Positions 1 to 14,125 of a DNA stretch of 64,000 nucleotides are shown piece after piece. Source of the stretch: Amoebidium appalachense. Lineage: Eukaryota > Ichthyosporea. The DNA lies in contig CAVNZM010000010.1 of NCBI GenBank assembly GCA_963693365.1, positions 124,001 through 188,000 of the forward strand, given 5' to 3'. The position numbers and the translations under genes were made by a program. Below the pieces are notes generated by a model that saw nothing but the letters and a program-made list of their open reading frames with translations, made no database searches and had not been told where the DNA came from. Position 1 is the first letter of the stretch. Each line of letters begins with the position of its first letter.

Positions 1-338
1 CATGCGAGAAAAACAACTGAGAATAGAAGCGGCGAGAACGCCATTGAGCAGGCTAAAAGCCACGAGAAGCGCTTATATAGCGCGCAAAGCGAGGAGGACC
101 AGAGGGTTGCTGAAGTTGGAAGAATCGTGTTACAGAAAATCCCAGTTCAGGTGCTAGTCTATGACTCGCGTTGCCCTGACATGTTTGCAGCCGGAGGATG
201 TGGAGAAAGTAACCCCTCCCTCCCACCAACACTCCCCCCCCCCTCCTCTCTCTCCCCCCTCCCCCTCCCTCCCTGCTGCCCCCCTTTCTCTCCCTAACGC
301 CCCTCTTTTCCTTCTTCTCTCTTCCCCCCCCTCTCCCC

Positions 339-369
<31 letters not shown>

Positions 370-722
370 ACAGAAAGTAGGAAAAAACTAAAAATAAAAG
401 CAGTAATTTTGAAAAATAAGGAAAATATGGCTTAAGTTCACAACAACCAAACATCGGTGCACAGCTTAGCTTTGATACTGTTCACGGTGATGGCTCCTCT
501 CTACCCACCCCCCCCCCCCCCCCTCCCCCCCCTTTCCCTTTGACCACCCCGCTTCCCCATGCATTGAATACACGATCAAGCTGCATGAAAACACCACCGT
601 GTTGGGAATATTTTGTCCCTAGAACCTAACTAAAGGCCTACCAGCCCACGTTCAACTGCGCCAAATATCTGATCATTCATGTACAGCAGAAACCCCATCT
701 GACGGGGAACCACATAGTCTAA
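1..722 (+). CDS. 3' end of an unrecognised spliced gene (partial)
   Basis: Two probable exons are seen. The frame is open from base 1 to at least 150 and reads as a charged, Glu/Gln/Lys-rich helical protein (for example EKRLYSAQSEEDQRVAEVG). It ends in a possible donor CAG|GTGCTA at 150/151, or alternatively at 208/209. The second exon, 645-722, follows a CTAAC branch-like motif and a CTACCAG acceptor. It has the matching phase and encodes 25 residues (PTFNCAKYLIIHVQQ...) before TAA at 720-722. The 5' part lies outside the window. No family is recognised and no function is proposed. The intron between them is C-rich. Coding status rests on composition and phase agreement only. Confidence 0.35.
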
Positions 723-1546
723 GCGCTCTGGTTCCACGTTCTTTTTATGCAGACATTTACGTTATCTACATGCAGGTAGAACTCAAGAGCAAAAATAATT
801 GTCCATGAGCTGTGTAGGAGTTGATCTGAGATGTGACCACTCGCCTTACCCCCCCCCTCCCCCCCCCCCCCCCCCCCCCCCCCACACACACCCTCTTCCC
901 TCTCCGCCCCAGGCATCTATCTTTCCCTCGGCCCCCTCCCCTCCCTTTCCTTCCCTCTCCTCTAGGATCATCTAGGCTACAGCGCCATGATTTTATTAGT
1001 ACTTGTGTGCACGCTACGGAGCGCTACGGCACACTGCGCGCACACACAGTGCCACACACACCCACACCCACCCACCGCAGGCCACAAACACACACACACA
1101 CACCCCGTGCACACACCGACACCCACACCCACACACCAACCCACACACATCCCACCTACAACCACCCACACACACACACTCATCCAACCCCACCCACCCA
1201 CCTACCCACACACACACACACAGACACACGCGCACACGCACACGCATACACACACGTCACAAACACACACACACACACAGACACACACACACACACAGTC
1301 GTACAGTAGTGCACACCAACCTAGATTCTTTGCAAGATCTAGATCACTCTGGCTAAAGATGGTCTCGCACTTTCCGCAAAACAACCTAACTTAAGCTCTG
1401 TAGCCAAAGGCCTCCCCTCTCCTTTCCTCCCCTCTCTAGATCTAAAGCACCGTGCTTCATGCGTGTACGGGTGTGCACGCCAGGAACACTGTGCGCACGC
1501 ACACACACCCACACCCACAAGGAACACACACACACACACATAAACA

Positions 1547-1609
<63 letters not shown>

Positions 1610-1682
1610 CACACACACACACACACACACAGACACACACACACACACACACACTTCGTACGACACACACAGGCACGAACAA

Positions 1683-1730
<48 letters not shown>

Positions 1731-1774
1731 GCGCGCGCGCGCACACACACACAAACACGCACATACACACACAA

Positions 1775-1822
<48 letters not shown>

Positions 1823-2805
1823 ACAAACGCAGACACAAACACACACATACGCAGATGGACACATACACCCACACACACTCGCACAGATTAGTGTACCACG
1901 ACCTAGATCTTCTGCAAGATCACTCCGCTGAAAGCATCTCCCACTTTCTGCAAAATTTCCTCACGACCACTTTGGCTCTGTAGGTGAGGGCCATAGCTTG
2001 TTCTCGGCTGTTGCTGCCTTCGTGCAATGATCTGATAACATCCGCCCATGTTTGACCACCACCCAACAGGAACTTCGCACAGTTAGATGGGGCCTATAGA
2101 TCGATCGTCCACGGCCCCCAGTTTGGGAGCAGAAATCCTCTATGCAGAACGTATACGCTATTCTGTTTCTTGTTTACCCTATGTTGGTTACTAGCAATTA
2201 GTAACAGCGAGAAGAAAACTTGGCACTTGGTCGTACAAGTGGTCATACATACTCAGCCCCGCGGCGGCCCAGTCTGCCCAGATCGCAATTAGTGACGTCA
2301 TTTAGACCGGACCCGTACGTGCGTGTGTGTTTGGCTCAACGTTTTGTGTTTATGTTTGGCAGCAAGGGGCTTCTGTGCGTCCCCCTTACCAAACGATTGT
2401 GAGTGCGTGTGATCGATGATGGCCCAGGCTTTCCTATTGCCCGCGTGTGTGTGAAAAAGAGTGGTTTTACCCACGAAGAAACCGAGGGGCCATTGACGCG
2501 CGTGTACACGGTAGCCACGCGCAACTTGGTACACACACGCGCGCACGCACAGTCAGGGGGTGTATTTTATTTCACGTTGCTGCCATGATAGTCAGTTACA
2601 ACTATGTTCTGTTTGCATCACAACTGCGTGGGTCTCCCATTTAAAACCTCCTCCTCCCCCCCCCCCCCCTCTCTCTCCCCTTCCTTCCCCCCCCCTCTCT
2701 CTCCCCCTCCCTCCGCTCCCCCCTCCCTTCCCCTCCCTTCCCTCCCCCCTCCCCCCCCCCCCCTTCCCTCCTCCCCCCCCACTTCACTAACTTTCCCTCA
2801 CCTAC
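723..2805. repeat. Intergenic spacer with (CA)n blocks and a diverged duplication
   Basis: No gene is supported here. The spacer holds a C run near 848-882 and imperfect CA-rich blocks at about 1040-1300 and 1500-1870. A diverged non-microsatellite duplicate follows each CA block, at about 1312-1398 and 1896-1982. Both copies share motifs of the type CCTAGAT...GCAAGATC...CACTTTC.GCAAAA...CTCTGTAG. The stretch 1983-2640 is unique sequence without a convincing exon and may include the promoter and a non-coding first exon of the next gene. A CTAAC motif and a CCTACAG acceptor lie at about 2785-2807, just before its ATG. Confidence 0.6.
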
Positions 2806-2813
2806 AGGCTAAG

Positions 2814-3517
2814 ATGTTTTCTCGACTTTGCCTTCGCCCGGCCACTGCCGTGGCAGGGTATGTTCAATCCCCCCCCCCCCCCCCCCCTCCCCCCTCTCCC
2901 CCTCCCCTTTCTCTCTCCCTCTTCCTCCCGCCTGCCCCTCTCCCCCCCCCCCCCCCCCCCCCCTCCGCACCTCCCTCCCCCTATCCCCTCCTGTCCCCGG
3001 GAGATGATTCGGGCCAGAGACCACATCCTTTTTTTCCCCTCGGAGCTCACGTTCGGTGTCTTGTTTCGTCTTTCGCTCTTCTGTTTTTTCTTGACGTTTT
3101 TCCTGATTTAATTGCATGAGGTATAATGCTTTGGAATGCTCCATCTCTCCACCCTCCCTCTTTCTCTCCCCCCCCCTAACCCCTCGCCCCCAACCCCATC
3201 CCTCTCTTTCTCAACTTGGCACCAAACCCCCCCGTCCCCCCCCGCCCTCCTTTCCCTTTCCTCCTCCTTCCCTCCTTCCCCCTTTTCCTCCCTTTGTTCC
3301 CCCCCCCCCCCCCCTCCCCCTCTCTCCCCCTCCCAAAGAAAACGGGGGGAGAAAAAACCACACATACACATACGACACACATGCTTGCACATGCACTTCC
3401 GGACACATAACTGCACCAGCACTGGCATTCATGCACACATACACCTGCACACACACAAACACGAAAACACATAAATTCACAAGTACATTCTAACACGGGT
3501 GTACACGCACACGCACA

Positions 3518-3610
<93 letters not shown>

Positions 3611-3636
3611 AAACACACACATACGCACACACACAT

Positions 3637-3705
<69 letters not shown>

Positions 3706-4671
3706 GCACACACACACATGGCTGTCCGATGGACATCACAAGCCACCCGCCCAGCTGACCCGGAACCTCATTTTCTCAGAGTTAGCTCCCTCCCTCCCTC
3801 CCCCTCCCCTCCTCTCCCCCTCTCCCCCCCCCCCTCCCCCCTTCAACTCCACCACCACCACCCATCCACCCCACCCTCTGCTCTTCCCAGTGTTGTCCCG
3901 TTTGAATGTGTAGGTCTGTAATCCCACTCTCCCCCTCTTTCCTCTTCTCCCCGGGGTCCCTCCTTTTCTGCTCCGTAGCTGGAGGCCTTGTTGTGGTTGC
4001 AGAGAGTGAAAGTACTGCCTAGTGATGGTGGTGTGTGTTTGTGTGTGTGTGTGTTGGGGGGGGGGGGGGGGGGGGGGGAGGGGGGGGAGCAGGGGAGAGG
4101 GAGAGAAGGGGGTGATAAAGGAAGGAGGGAGTGAAGAGATAGCAGAGGGAAGTGGTGGGTAGTTGTTGCAGGAGAGGCCGAGGGGGGGGGGGGGGGGGGG
4201 GGGGGGGGTTTCTGTGTCGGTTGATGGCTTTGAGGTAGTGAGCAAGGGAAGGGAGGAGGGTGGGGAAGGGAGTGGGGAAGGGGGGATTACCATTTTACTC
4301 TTCTGTAGAACCATGTAAGAAAAGGGGAAGAATGGGCGGGAGCCGGAGGGGGGAGGGGGGGGGCGGGGGGGGGGGAGGGGGGAAGGGTTCGAAGCATGTG
4401 CATATTGCAGTTTGTTGAAGCGAAGGGACCATACACAGATTCTTCAAACAAAACACATGTCTGTGTTTATTGTCACGTGCTACTGCTAACACGTGGCATA
4501 TGGAACCTACCAGAAAGCCCTTGCGGCTGTGGTTGGGGGTGGGCTCATAGGCACGGCACTTGCGTTGACGTGGGAGCCTGCGGAGTATGTGTTCTATACG
4601 CATATGGCCATGCCTTTGATGAGAAAGATGGATGCAGAGGTATGTGTGGGTGTGTGGGTGGGTGTGGGTGT

Positions 4672-4731
<60 letters not shown>

Positions 4732-5045
4732 TGTGGGATGGGTGGGTAGGTGGGAAGGGGGGGGGGTGATGGGTGGGGGTTCCGGGGGGGGGGGGGGGGG
4801 GGGGGGGGTTGGTTGAGTGGATGGGTGGGTGAGTGTGGGGTTTGTGGGACCAAGGAGGGGATGGGGGAGGGGGGGACATACAGTTGGGTATGTATATAGG
4901 AGTGGGCTGTGGGGGCCGGGGTGGAGTGGGGGGGGGGGGGGGGGGGGGCAAGTGTATGCAGTTTGGGTGAATTGCAGGGGATCGGGGCCAGGCGTGGGTG
5001 TGTGTATGTGTGTATGTGGGTGGGTGGGTGGGTGGGGGGATGTGT

Positions 5046-5093
<48 letters not shown>

Positions 5094-5094
5094 T

Positions 5095-5125
<31 letters not shown>

Positions 5126-5169
5126 GGGGGGCATGTGGGTGTGTGAAAAAGGAGTCGGTTTGTGGCAGC

Positions 5170-5204
<35 letters not shown>

Positions 5205-5977
5205 CTTAGTGGTTAGGTGGGTGGGCACATGCGTATAAGTACATAGGAGTGCAGGCATATTTGGGGGTGTTTGGGCATGCCTGTACACCCCCCCTCCCCC
5301 CCCCCCGGAAAATGGGTCATACTTCTAATGGGTACTCTCCTTGCGTGCTTTCTCTCACGCGGAATGTGCTTTGTGTTTGCCACCGTGAATGTGTCCCCTC
5401 TCACACTCCCTTGAAGGCATTCTAGCCATGAGCCCTATTCAAGAACCATCTGCCTGCACGTTTCTTGTTTTTTTCTTTTCTTTGTCTTTCCTTTTTTCCT
5501 TTTCTTTTTTTTCTTGTTTGTTCTTGGTTATGATGTTTTCGTGGCGTTTTGTATTTTGTCATTTGATGTCTTCTCCTCTATAAGACAAACTCTCAAATCC
5601 CCCCCCCCCCCTTGCTTCTGCTTACTGCTGCAACTTTAACCCCCGGCCTTTCCCACTGCCCTTGCCTGCATAAGCAACCCTGCTCGTCTCTGATCAAGAC
5701 GGGTGACCTGCTCATGTTCAAGTGAAACAATATCTGAGTTGGGTTTCGTTAACGAGGGGAATAGGTCGAAACTCGGGTACTGTGGATGACGTGGGCCCCC
5801 CCTGAGGATGGGCTCTGCTTATTATGCATACTCTTTATGTATGGCTTGCATTCTGCATCGTGTTATCCGTTTGTTCTTGTGTACTTCGTACTTTTTGACG
5901 CATTCAAACCCCCCCCCCCCCCCCCCCCCCCACCCTCCCCCAATATGCACTTCGTATACAGTAAGGTTTTCTAACAC

Positions 5978-6019
<42 letters not shown>

Positions 6020-6153
6020 GATGTCACATGTTCTAGCCATTAAGTTTGCCCATTTTGGGTTGGCGCCTAAGGACAGGCAGCCCGATGACCCCGTACTGGC
6101 TACCACCGTGTGGGGTAGGTTTTAGCCTCGTATATGTGTGTGATAAACAGTGT

Positions 6154-6184
<31 letters not shown>

Positions 6185-6208
6185 GGGGGGGGGTGTGTGT
6201 GTGTTTGT

Positions 6209-6242
<34 letters not shown>

Positions 6243-6958
6243 TGTGTGTGTGTGTGTGGCCTGCCGGTGTGTGTGTCTGTATACATGTCTGCATGCATGT
6301 GTGTGTGTGTGGAATTGCAACCATGTGAAATCTAAGCGACAGGAGATCGTGCAATATCTGGCGGTATGTGTTCTTAGTAGTTATGTATGTGTCGTTAAGC
6401 AAATGGCATGTGTTAAAAGTTAAATCATGGTTATTAAATCATGTGTCATGACACGTCGGGATGTATAACATAATTGGTGGTAGCTGTTAATGAAGTTGGG
6501 GTTTGATTTGGCTGTGCCGGTGGGATTGTGCAATTGTCAATGGGGAAGTGGTTTCTTATTGGAGTAGAGTGGCATGTTCTGGTGTTGAGGAGCGGAACGC
6601 TCTGTTCTACATAGCAGTCATGGCCTTGCTGTTGATAGCCGTGATCGATGCTCATGGTTAGATGGATCGTGGTGTTCTATGACTATAGTTTTGTGGAACA
6701 CAGCGACCCACGCTTATAGATCGAGTATTTGTCTTTCACGTTGCTGTGTTTTATCATATCTGGCCATGCTGACCTAACTTTCCATAAAAGGCAAGAAGTT
6801 CGTGAATCCGATTGGTGTTGCTGCCGGCTACGACAAGCATGCCCAATGCATCGACGCCTCCTTTGCAATGGGCATGGTGGGATCTTCACTCCCCCCCCCC
6901 CCCCCCCCCTCTTTTTTTACACACGCACACACATGTACATGCACAGACACTCACATAG

Positions 6959-6996
<38 letters not shown>

Positions 6997-7016
6997 TTCC
7001 CCCCTCCCTCCCCCCC

Positions 7017-7047
<31 letters not shown>

Positions 7048-7133
7048 AAAAAAAGAAAAGAAACATACACAAACACACGCAAGCACGCACATGCGCACAC
7101 GCACATGCACGCACGGACACACACACACACACA

Positions 7134-7217
<84 letters not shown>

Positions 7218-7734
7218 CCCGCTCTGCCATCTCTTAAAAAGTAGTCGCTTCCATAACGTCTGTTATAGTACACCACTGTATTGCTCCCTTTTTTTTTTTT
7301 TTTTTTTTTTTTTTTAGATGTGTGTGGACCGCGAAAGTTTTGCAACCTTCCCAAAAAACCATCATGTCTCTATGATCCACTCATTCCCACCGAAATGGCT
7401 CCTAATCTTATGCAACAACACACACGACGCTAAATATTTGCTAGAACAGAGTGTCTTTTGCACACTTGCACTCTATTAGCTGTGTGTTTGTGCTTTACAC
7501 TCGGCAGGCCATGCTAACCCCTCATCCCCCCCCCCCCCCCCCCCCGCGCGGTGTCCATGTGCACCCTCCACCACGGCAACTGCAGGGGTTTACTGAAATT
7601 GGCAGCGTTACACCAGAGGTGCTCATACCCCCCCCCACCCCCCCACCCCCCACCCGCTAAAAAAAAAAAAAAAAAAAGAAAAGAAAAGGGGGGGAAAAAA
7701 TATAAGAAAGATAGAAAAAGACAGGGGAAAAAAA

Positions 7735-7768
<34 letters not shown>

Positions 7769-8099
7769 GAAAAGAAAGGAAGAAGGCACAGAAGGAAGAA
7801 AGAAAAACAGAAAAAAATGAAAGGGATAAAAAAGTGAAAAAAGGGGGGGAAAGAAGGAAGAAAGTCCCGGGGGGAAAGGGGGGAAGGGGGGGGGGGGGGG
7901 GGGGGGGGGGGGGTAAAGAGAGGAAGAAGGGAAGCAAAAAATATATGGAAGGGAGGGAAGAAGAAAGAAATGTATATCAACGAGCGATACTATCAGACTA
8001 TCAGAGACATCCACACGTGGACAGTAGGCTCCATGATCGGGAGACACGCACATGGATGCAAAGCAAAAGAAAAAAAAAAAGGGGGGGGGTCATGTGTGT

Positions 8100-8130
<31 letters not shown>

Positions 8131-8678
8131 GGGGGGGGGGGTGCCTGGGAGATGGATGAAGGGCAAAGGAAACACGAACAAAGACGTGAATCTAAAGCAA
8201 CTGTGCACGCAGTTGGGGCCCGAACAGAGAGCATGGAAAGGGGCATTTGGGGGGGAGGGGGGGGGGGGGGGGGGGGGAGTTGTATGGAGTACTGGAGCGC
8301 AGAAAGATACAAAAGATGACTGACGAAGAAACCATCAGCAGGCAGGGTCAAAAATACCAAAGGAAGGGTGCATGGATAGAGGAGGGTAACTCGTCAGTTA
8401 TGCGTTCCTGTTCTCTCGGTCCCTTTTCACTTTTTGGCTCATGAATTGTCTGTTGACATCTTCCTCTCTCCCCGCACCCACGGATACACACGCACGCCCT
8501 TGCACACACACACACACATGCACACACACACACACACATGCACACACACACACACATGCACACACACACACACACATGCACACACACACACACATGCGCA
8601 CACACACACACATGCACACACACACACATGCACACACACACGCACATGAGCAACCACGTGAGTGCGCACACACGCACG

Positions 8679-8737
<59 letters not shown>

Positions 8738-9544
8738 TCAGCCCCAGCCAGGCAACCCCAAACCACGCATGTTCCGCCTTACAGAAGACAAAGCCGTCAT
8801 CAATCGGTTTGGCTTCAATAGGCAAGCATCTCCCCCCCCCCCCCCCCCTCCCCCCTCCCCTCTTGCCTCGATGACAGATGTGTGTGGATGGATATACTTC
8901 ATAGAACAACAACGAATAACAACTATAAATGAATCGAAGGGTGCTCCTGGGTGGGTAAATTGAGTGGGGGTGAGGATGGAGCCGAGGGGGGGAGGGGGGG
9001 GAGGGGGAGGGGGAGGGTAAAGAGGCATGCATGATCTGATTGGTTGTGAGGTGAGGGTGTGTTCCATTGATGTGGGGGTGTTCGATAAGCAAGGGGTGTG
9101 TTCAAATTATTAAGAATTACTTTAAGAGCAACCACCGCTCCTCCCATTTTTTACCCGATCGAGGTTAATCCGATCGAGGATTCAAGATTACCCTGGCACG
9201 GCCTGTGAAATTATCCATTCTATCAAGCCATCAAGGGTGTGACCACATTCTGTGCACAGCGCTTGCTTTAGTGCTGTGTGTTTGAAAGTTTCGGTTTACG
9301 TGGGGTGTGTTCGATTGACATGGGGCTGTTCGGTCAGTGTTGGTGTGGGGGTTGTGCGCTACAGACTGAGGCGACGCCTGAAGAATGGCGCAGACGATGC
9401 TGTAGGAACACCCCCTCCCCCCCCCCCCCCCCAACACACACACACAGAGAGAGAGATAGGCAATCTGCTCACGCGCATTGCCACCACCAACACGACCTTA
9501 AAAAGCGAAACATGCGCACTCACGTATGCACGCACGCTGGCGCG

Positions 9545-9599
<55 letters not shown>

Positions 9600-10397
9600 G
9601 CACGAAGAGACAGGGGGGGGGGGGGGGGGGGGGGGGGGGGATGGGAGAGGGAGGAAGGAGGGGGATAAGAAATAGAAGAGAATGCTATGCCAAGGATGCC
9701 CCTCTTAGCCCGTTTTTTCTTTGGACGTTCCATTTCTTCTCTGTCCTCGTTAGCTTTCACATCACAAGTGTTGCCGTATCATCAGAGCATTTTGCACCCC
9801 CCCCCCCCCCCCCCCCCCCCCTCCCCCTTTCCCCCCGGCACCTCTCATAGTAGTTTTTTGATGTTTGCTTCCATGGCTGTCACCCTCGAATTCATATCCC
9901 TCCCCCCCCCCCCCCCCCCCCCCCCTGATATGGACCTAATTTGGACCCCCATCTGACCCAACACCTAAATCTGGATCTGATATGGACCTATTGTGGACTC
10001 AATTCGGACCTAATATGGACCCAATTTGGACGCAGGCCCGTGAGCAGCGGCGTATTCTTGGAGTCAACGTGGGAAAGAACAAAACAAGCACGGCACTGGC
10101 TGATGACTTTGTGACAGGCATAAAGGTGTGTGTGGGTGTGGGTGTTGTTTGCTGCATGTGGGAGTGGATTTGGAGAGACGGTGGGTGGGATGAAGGGTGG
10201 GTGGGTGAGTTTTGTTTTGGGGGGGGGGAGGGGGGGGGGGGGGAGGAATGGTGGTGGGGGAGGAGGAGGAATGGTGGTGGGGGGAGGAGGAGTGGGTCGA
10301 AGCATGTGGGTGGGTGGGTGTTGATGTAATTGCAAGTTTCAGGCTGTGTGTGAGGGGTTTTTATGTGTTGGGCATGTGTTTGTGTGTGTGTGGGTAC

Positions 10398-10447
<50 letters not shown>

Positions 10448-11180
10448 ATAAGTGGATGGGTGCTTGCACTTGAAGGAGAGTGAGTGACTTTCGGAAGAAT
10501 GACCAACACACATTCTTCGCTACCCCCCTCGCTCCCATCTGCCCTCCCTCTCCCCTCCCCCATCCCTTCTCCCCACTCCCTCACTCCCCCCTCCCCCTCC
10601 CGTCCCCCCTCCTCCTCCCTCTTTCCTCCCCTCTTTCCCCCCCCCCCCCCCCCCCCTCCCCGCCCCCCCCCCTCTCCCCTCCCCCCCCCCCCCCCCCGCC
10701 GCCGCCCTCGCCCCTCCAACACACACACATACACACACACACACCAGGCGCTAGGGCCCTATGCGGACTTCATAGTGGTCAATGTTTCTTCACCAAACAC
10801 CCCGGGACTGAGAGCACTGCAGAGCAAGGAGGTAAGCAACCCCTCTGGTGATGTCATGACTATTAGAAACGGTTGTGTCAAGAAGGGAGGGAGGAGAGCG
10901 TCGTGTGTGTGTGTATGTGTGTGTGTGTGTGTGGTGGTGTGTATGTGTTTGTGTGTGTGTGTGGGGGTGTGTGTGTGGGGGGGGGGGGGGGAGGGGGGGG
11001 GGGGGGTTAGGGTATTTCAGTTCTACTCCTGTGTTCGTGCCAGTGTGTCTATGTTCACTACAAGGAGATGGGGCATTTGGAAGGGACGGGCGCTTGATTC
11101 TCTTTTCCGCTGTTGGCTTTTGACCTTGAAGCAGGGAAAAGAAGCAACGGTTGGTGGTGGTGGTGGTGGTTGTTTGGCGG

Positions 11181-11235
<55 letters not shown>

Positions 11236-11623
11236 GGGCGCCGGGGGGGGGGGGGGGGATTACAACCTGTAGGGCATGGTGCGGGGATGTGGTTTGTAAG
11301 AAATAATGAGTGATGGTGCGGAATATAACTGCACATGATAATGGGCTAATCAGATTGCACCATTGTTAAACTGGGCGCTTATTTTTTTCTTTTTTTGCAG
11401 CAATTGGACCAACTGGTGCAGGAGACACTGGCGGCTAGAGACGGCCTGCAGATGGAGGTGGGTTAAACCTGTATGGGTATTAAAGGGTTAAATGTCTGGG
11501 GTTTTTTATCTCACATTGTGCAATTTAAATTTCATATGTGAAAGGCGTGCAAAGACCCCCCCAACTCCCCATCGGGTACTGTGGATGACGTGCCCCCCCC
11601 CCCCCCCCCCCCTCTGCCCCCCA

Positions 11624-11658
<35 letters not shown>

Positions 11659-12291
11659 CCGCCCCGCCGCTGCCGCCAAGGATGGGTCTGTTTATTATGC
11701 ATACTCTTTATGTGTGGTTTGCGCTCTGCAACGCGTTGTCCGTTGTTTATGTGTACTTCTTACTTTTTGATGTGTTCAAATCCCCCTCCCCATGTACATT
11801 TATGATAAAATAAGCATAGTGTGCAAGCACGAGGTGGTGTGTTATGGGCATGAATGATGTCAATTTAAAATCATGATAAAAATTAAGAACTTCACATCTC
11901 ATTTTCACGATCGATTGTGTTTGGAGCATATGGTGCGAAATGGTCATATTATACCTGTGGGATATCAGTGAGGGTTTTCTGTTGCTGACTTAAACCCCCC
12001 CCAGGGTGGGCGCACACTACCCCCCCTGCTCGTGAAAATTGCCCCTGATCTGACCGAGGAAGACAAGAAGGACATTGCTGGTCGGTGCCTGGAAACAACA
12101 TCCCCCCCTCCCTCCCTCCCTCCCCCCCTCCCCCACACACACACACACACATGCACACATGCACACACACACCACCCCATCTGCACATGAGGATGGGCTC
12201 AACTGCAAGTGTGTGTGCCCTACTTTGATGCTTTGCAAATTCATGCATTGGATCGTCTGTCGTGCATGTGCACGTCGTACTATGCGATGCA

Positions 12292-12324
<33 letters not shown>

Positions 12325-13564
12325 ATCCCCCCCTTTCCACATGTTTCCACATGGGTGAGACGATAAAAAGGAACAAAAGAAAAGGCACACTTGTGAGCAC
12401 ACCTCTGATGTGCTATACACAGAGATGTGTTTTAGTGATTGTGGTGTCTTTCTTTCCATCTCAAGTTGGTTGCCACACGCACACAAATCACCCGCACAGC
12501 AATTTTTGTAGATCAAATACCCCAGTACTATGAAAATTTTAATCACGCAGGTGTATTGTTCTAATAGTAGATCTTATAGCACACTTTAACAATAATGATC
12601 TTGTTATGAGCACGATATATCAAACCACAGCTGTTTAGCTCTTATGTCTCACCGATATATTATTGCTACATTCATACACAGTCATTGCTCTAAATCCAAT
12701 ATTATGCATCGCCAACACTATTTTTTTTTCTTTTTTCTTTTGACCGTTATAGAACTAACATAAACCCTCACTAATATGAAAGTTCGTATAAGCAACATGT
12801 CAAAGTACATCATGTTTTTCCATTTCAGGCCACCCCACTCACACGTTTTGCACCCACACACTCAGCCGTTGTTCTTGAGCGTGGGGTTGACGGTCTGATC
12901 GTATCCAACACCACCATCACCCGCCCACCCACCCTCAAGTCTGTGCATGCAAACGAGACGGGGGGTCTTTCAGGCAAACCTTTGTTTGAGATGAGCACAC
13001 AGATGTTGAGGGACATGTACAGACTCACGGAGGGCAAGGTGGGCACATAAACGACCTCCTTCCCCCCCCCCCCCCCCCCCCCCCCCCCTGGGCCCTCCCT
13101 GAGGATGGGCTCTGCTTATGACTCATACTGTGCGCATGGCTGATGTTGCATACTTGAATGTTTGCCTTTGCATGTGTCCTTCGTGTATGCGTACTTCGTA
13201 CCGTGTTCCGCATTCAAACCCCCCCCCCCCCCCCCCCCCCCCCCCTCTTCCCCATCTCCCTACTTACTGCTTATTGTGGATACTCTCTATGTGTAGTTTG
13301 CACTCTGCCTTGTGTTGTCGGTTGCGAGTGTGTCCTTCGTACTTTAAGACCCATTTAACCCTTCCCCCCTCCCCCCCCCCCTCCCCCCCCCCTTCCCCCT
13401 CCCTCCCCGCCGCCTCCCCTGTCTGCCCGCCTGCCCTTCCCAGACACCATTCATATTCCACCCCCATCCTCTCCAACCCCCTCTCCCTGGTGCCACACCC
13501 ACTGCCCCCTTTTCCTACCCGTATTCCCTAGATCATCCTTCGGTTTATTTTTCAGCATTTCACT

Positions 13565-13601
<37 letters not shown>

Positions 13602-13763
13602 CCCCCGCCCGCCCGCCCGAAGTTCGGGTACTGTGGATGACGTGGGCTCCCCCTGAGGATGGGCTCTGCTTATTATGCATACTCTTTATGTATGGCTTGC
13701 ATTCTGCATCGTGTTATCCGTTGTTCTCGTGTACTTCGTACTTTATGACGCATTCAAATCCTC

Positions 13764-13806
<43 letters not shown>

Positions 13807-14094
13807 TCTTACCCACCCACCCACCCACCACCATCACCACCACGCACCCCTCTTTCTCCTCTTTCCTTTGTGCGTATTGGGATGATTTCCATGTTCCCGC
13901 CTTCATTTAAAGAAAGAACTACCTCCAACCCTTTCCTCTTCCCCCCTCTTTTCCTTTATCTGAGGTTCAATTGGTGCACGTGGCCGGCTAAACTAACACG
14001 TGACCTCAGGTGCCCCTGATTGGCTGTGGTGGTGTTTCCTCTGGTGAGGATGCATATGCAAAGATTAAAGCTGGTGCTTCATTGGTTGAGGCAA

Positions 14095-14125
<31 letters not shown>

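Noticed and set aside
833-1309. Long frames reading as His/Thr or Cys/Val repeats across CA/GT tracts here and throughout
   Set aside because: They are translations of (CA)n/(GT)n and C/G runs, open in several frames on both strands, and therefore not genes.
8510-8640. Regularly spaced ATGCACACAC units as a CRISPR-like array
   Set aside because: It is an interrupted (CA)n microsatellite without unique spacers, in a eukaryotic intron.
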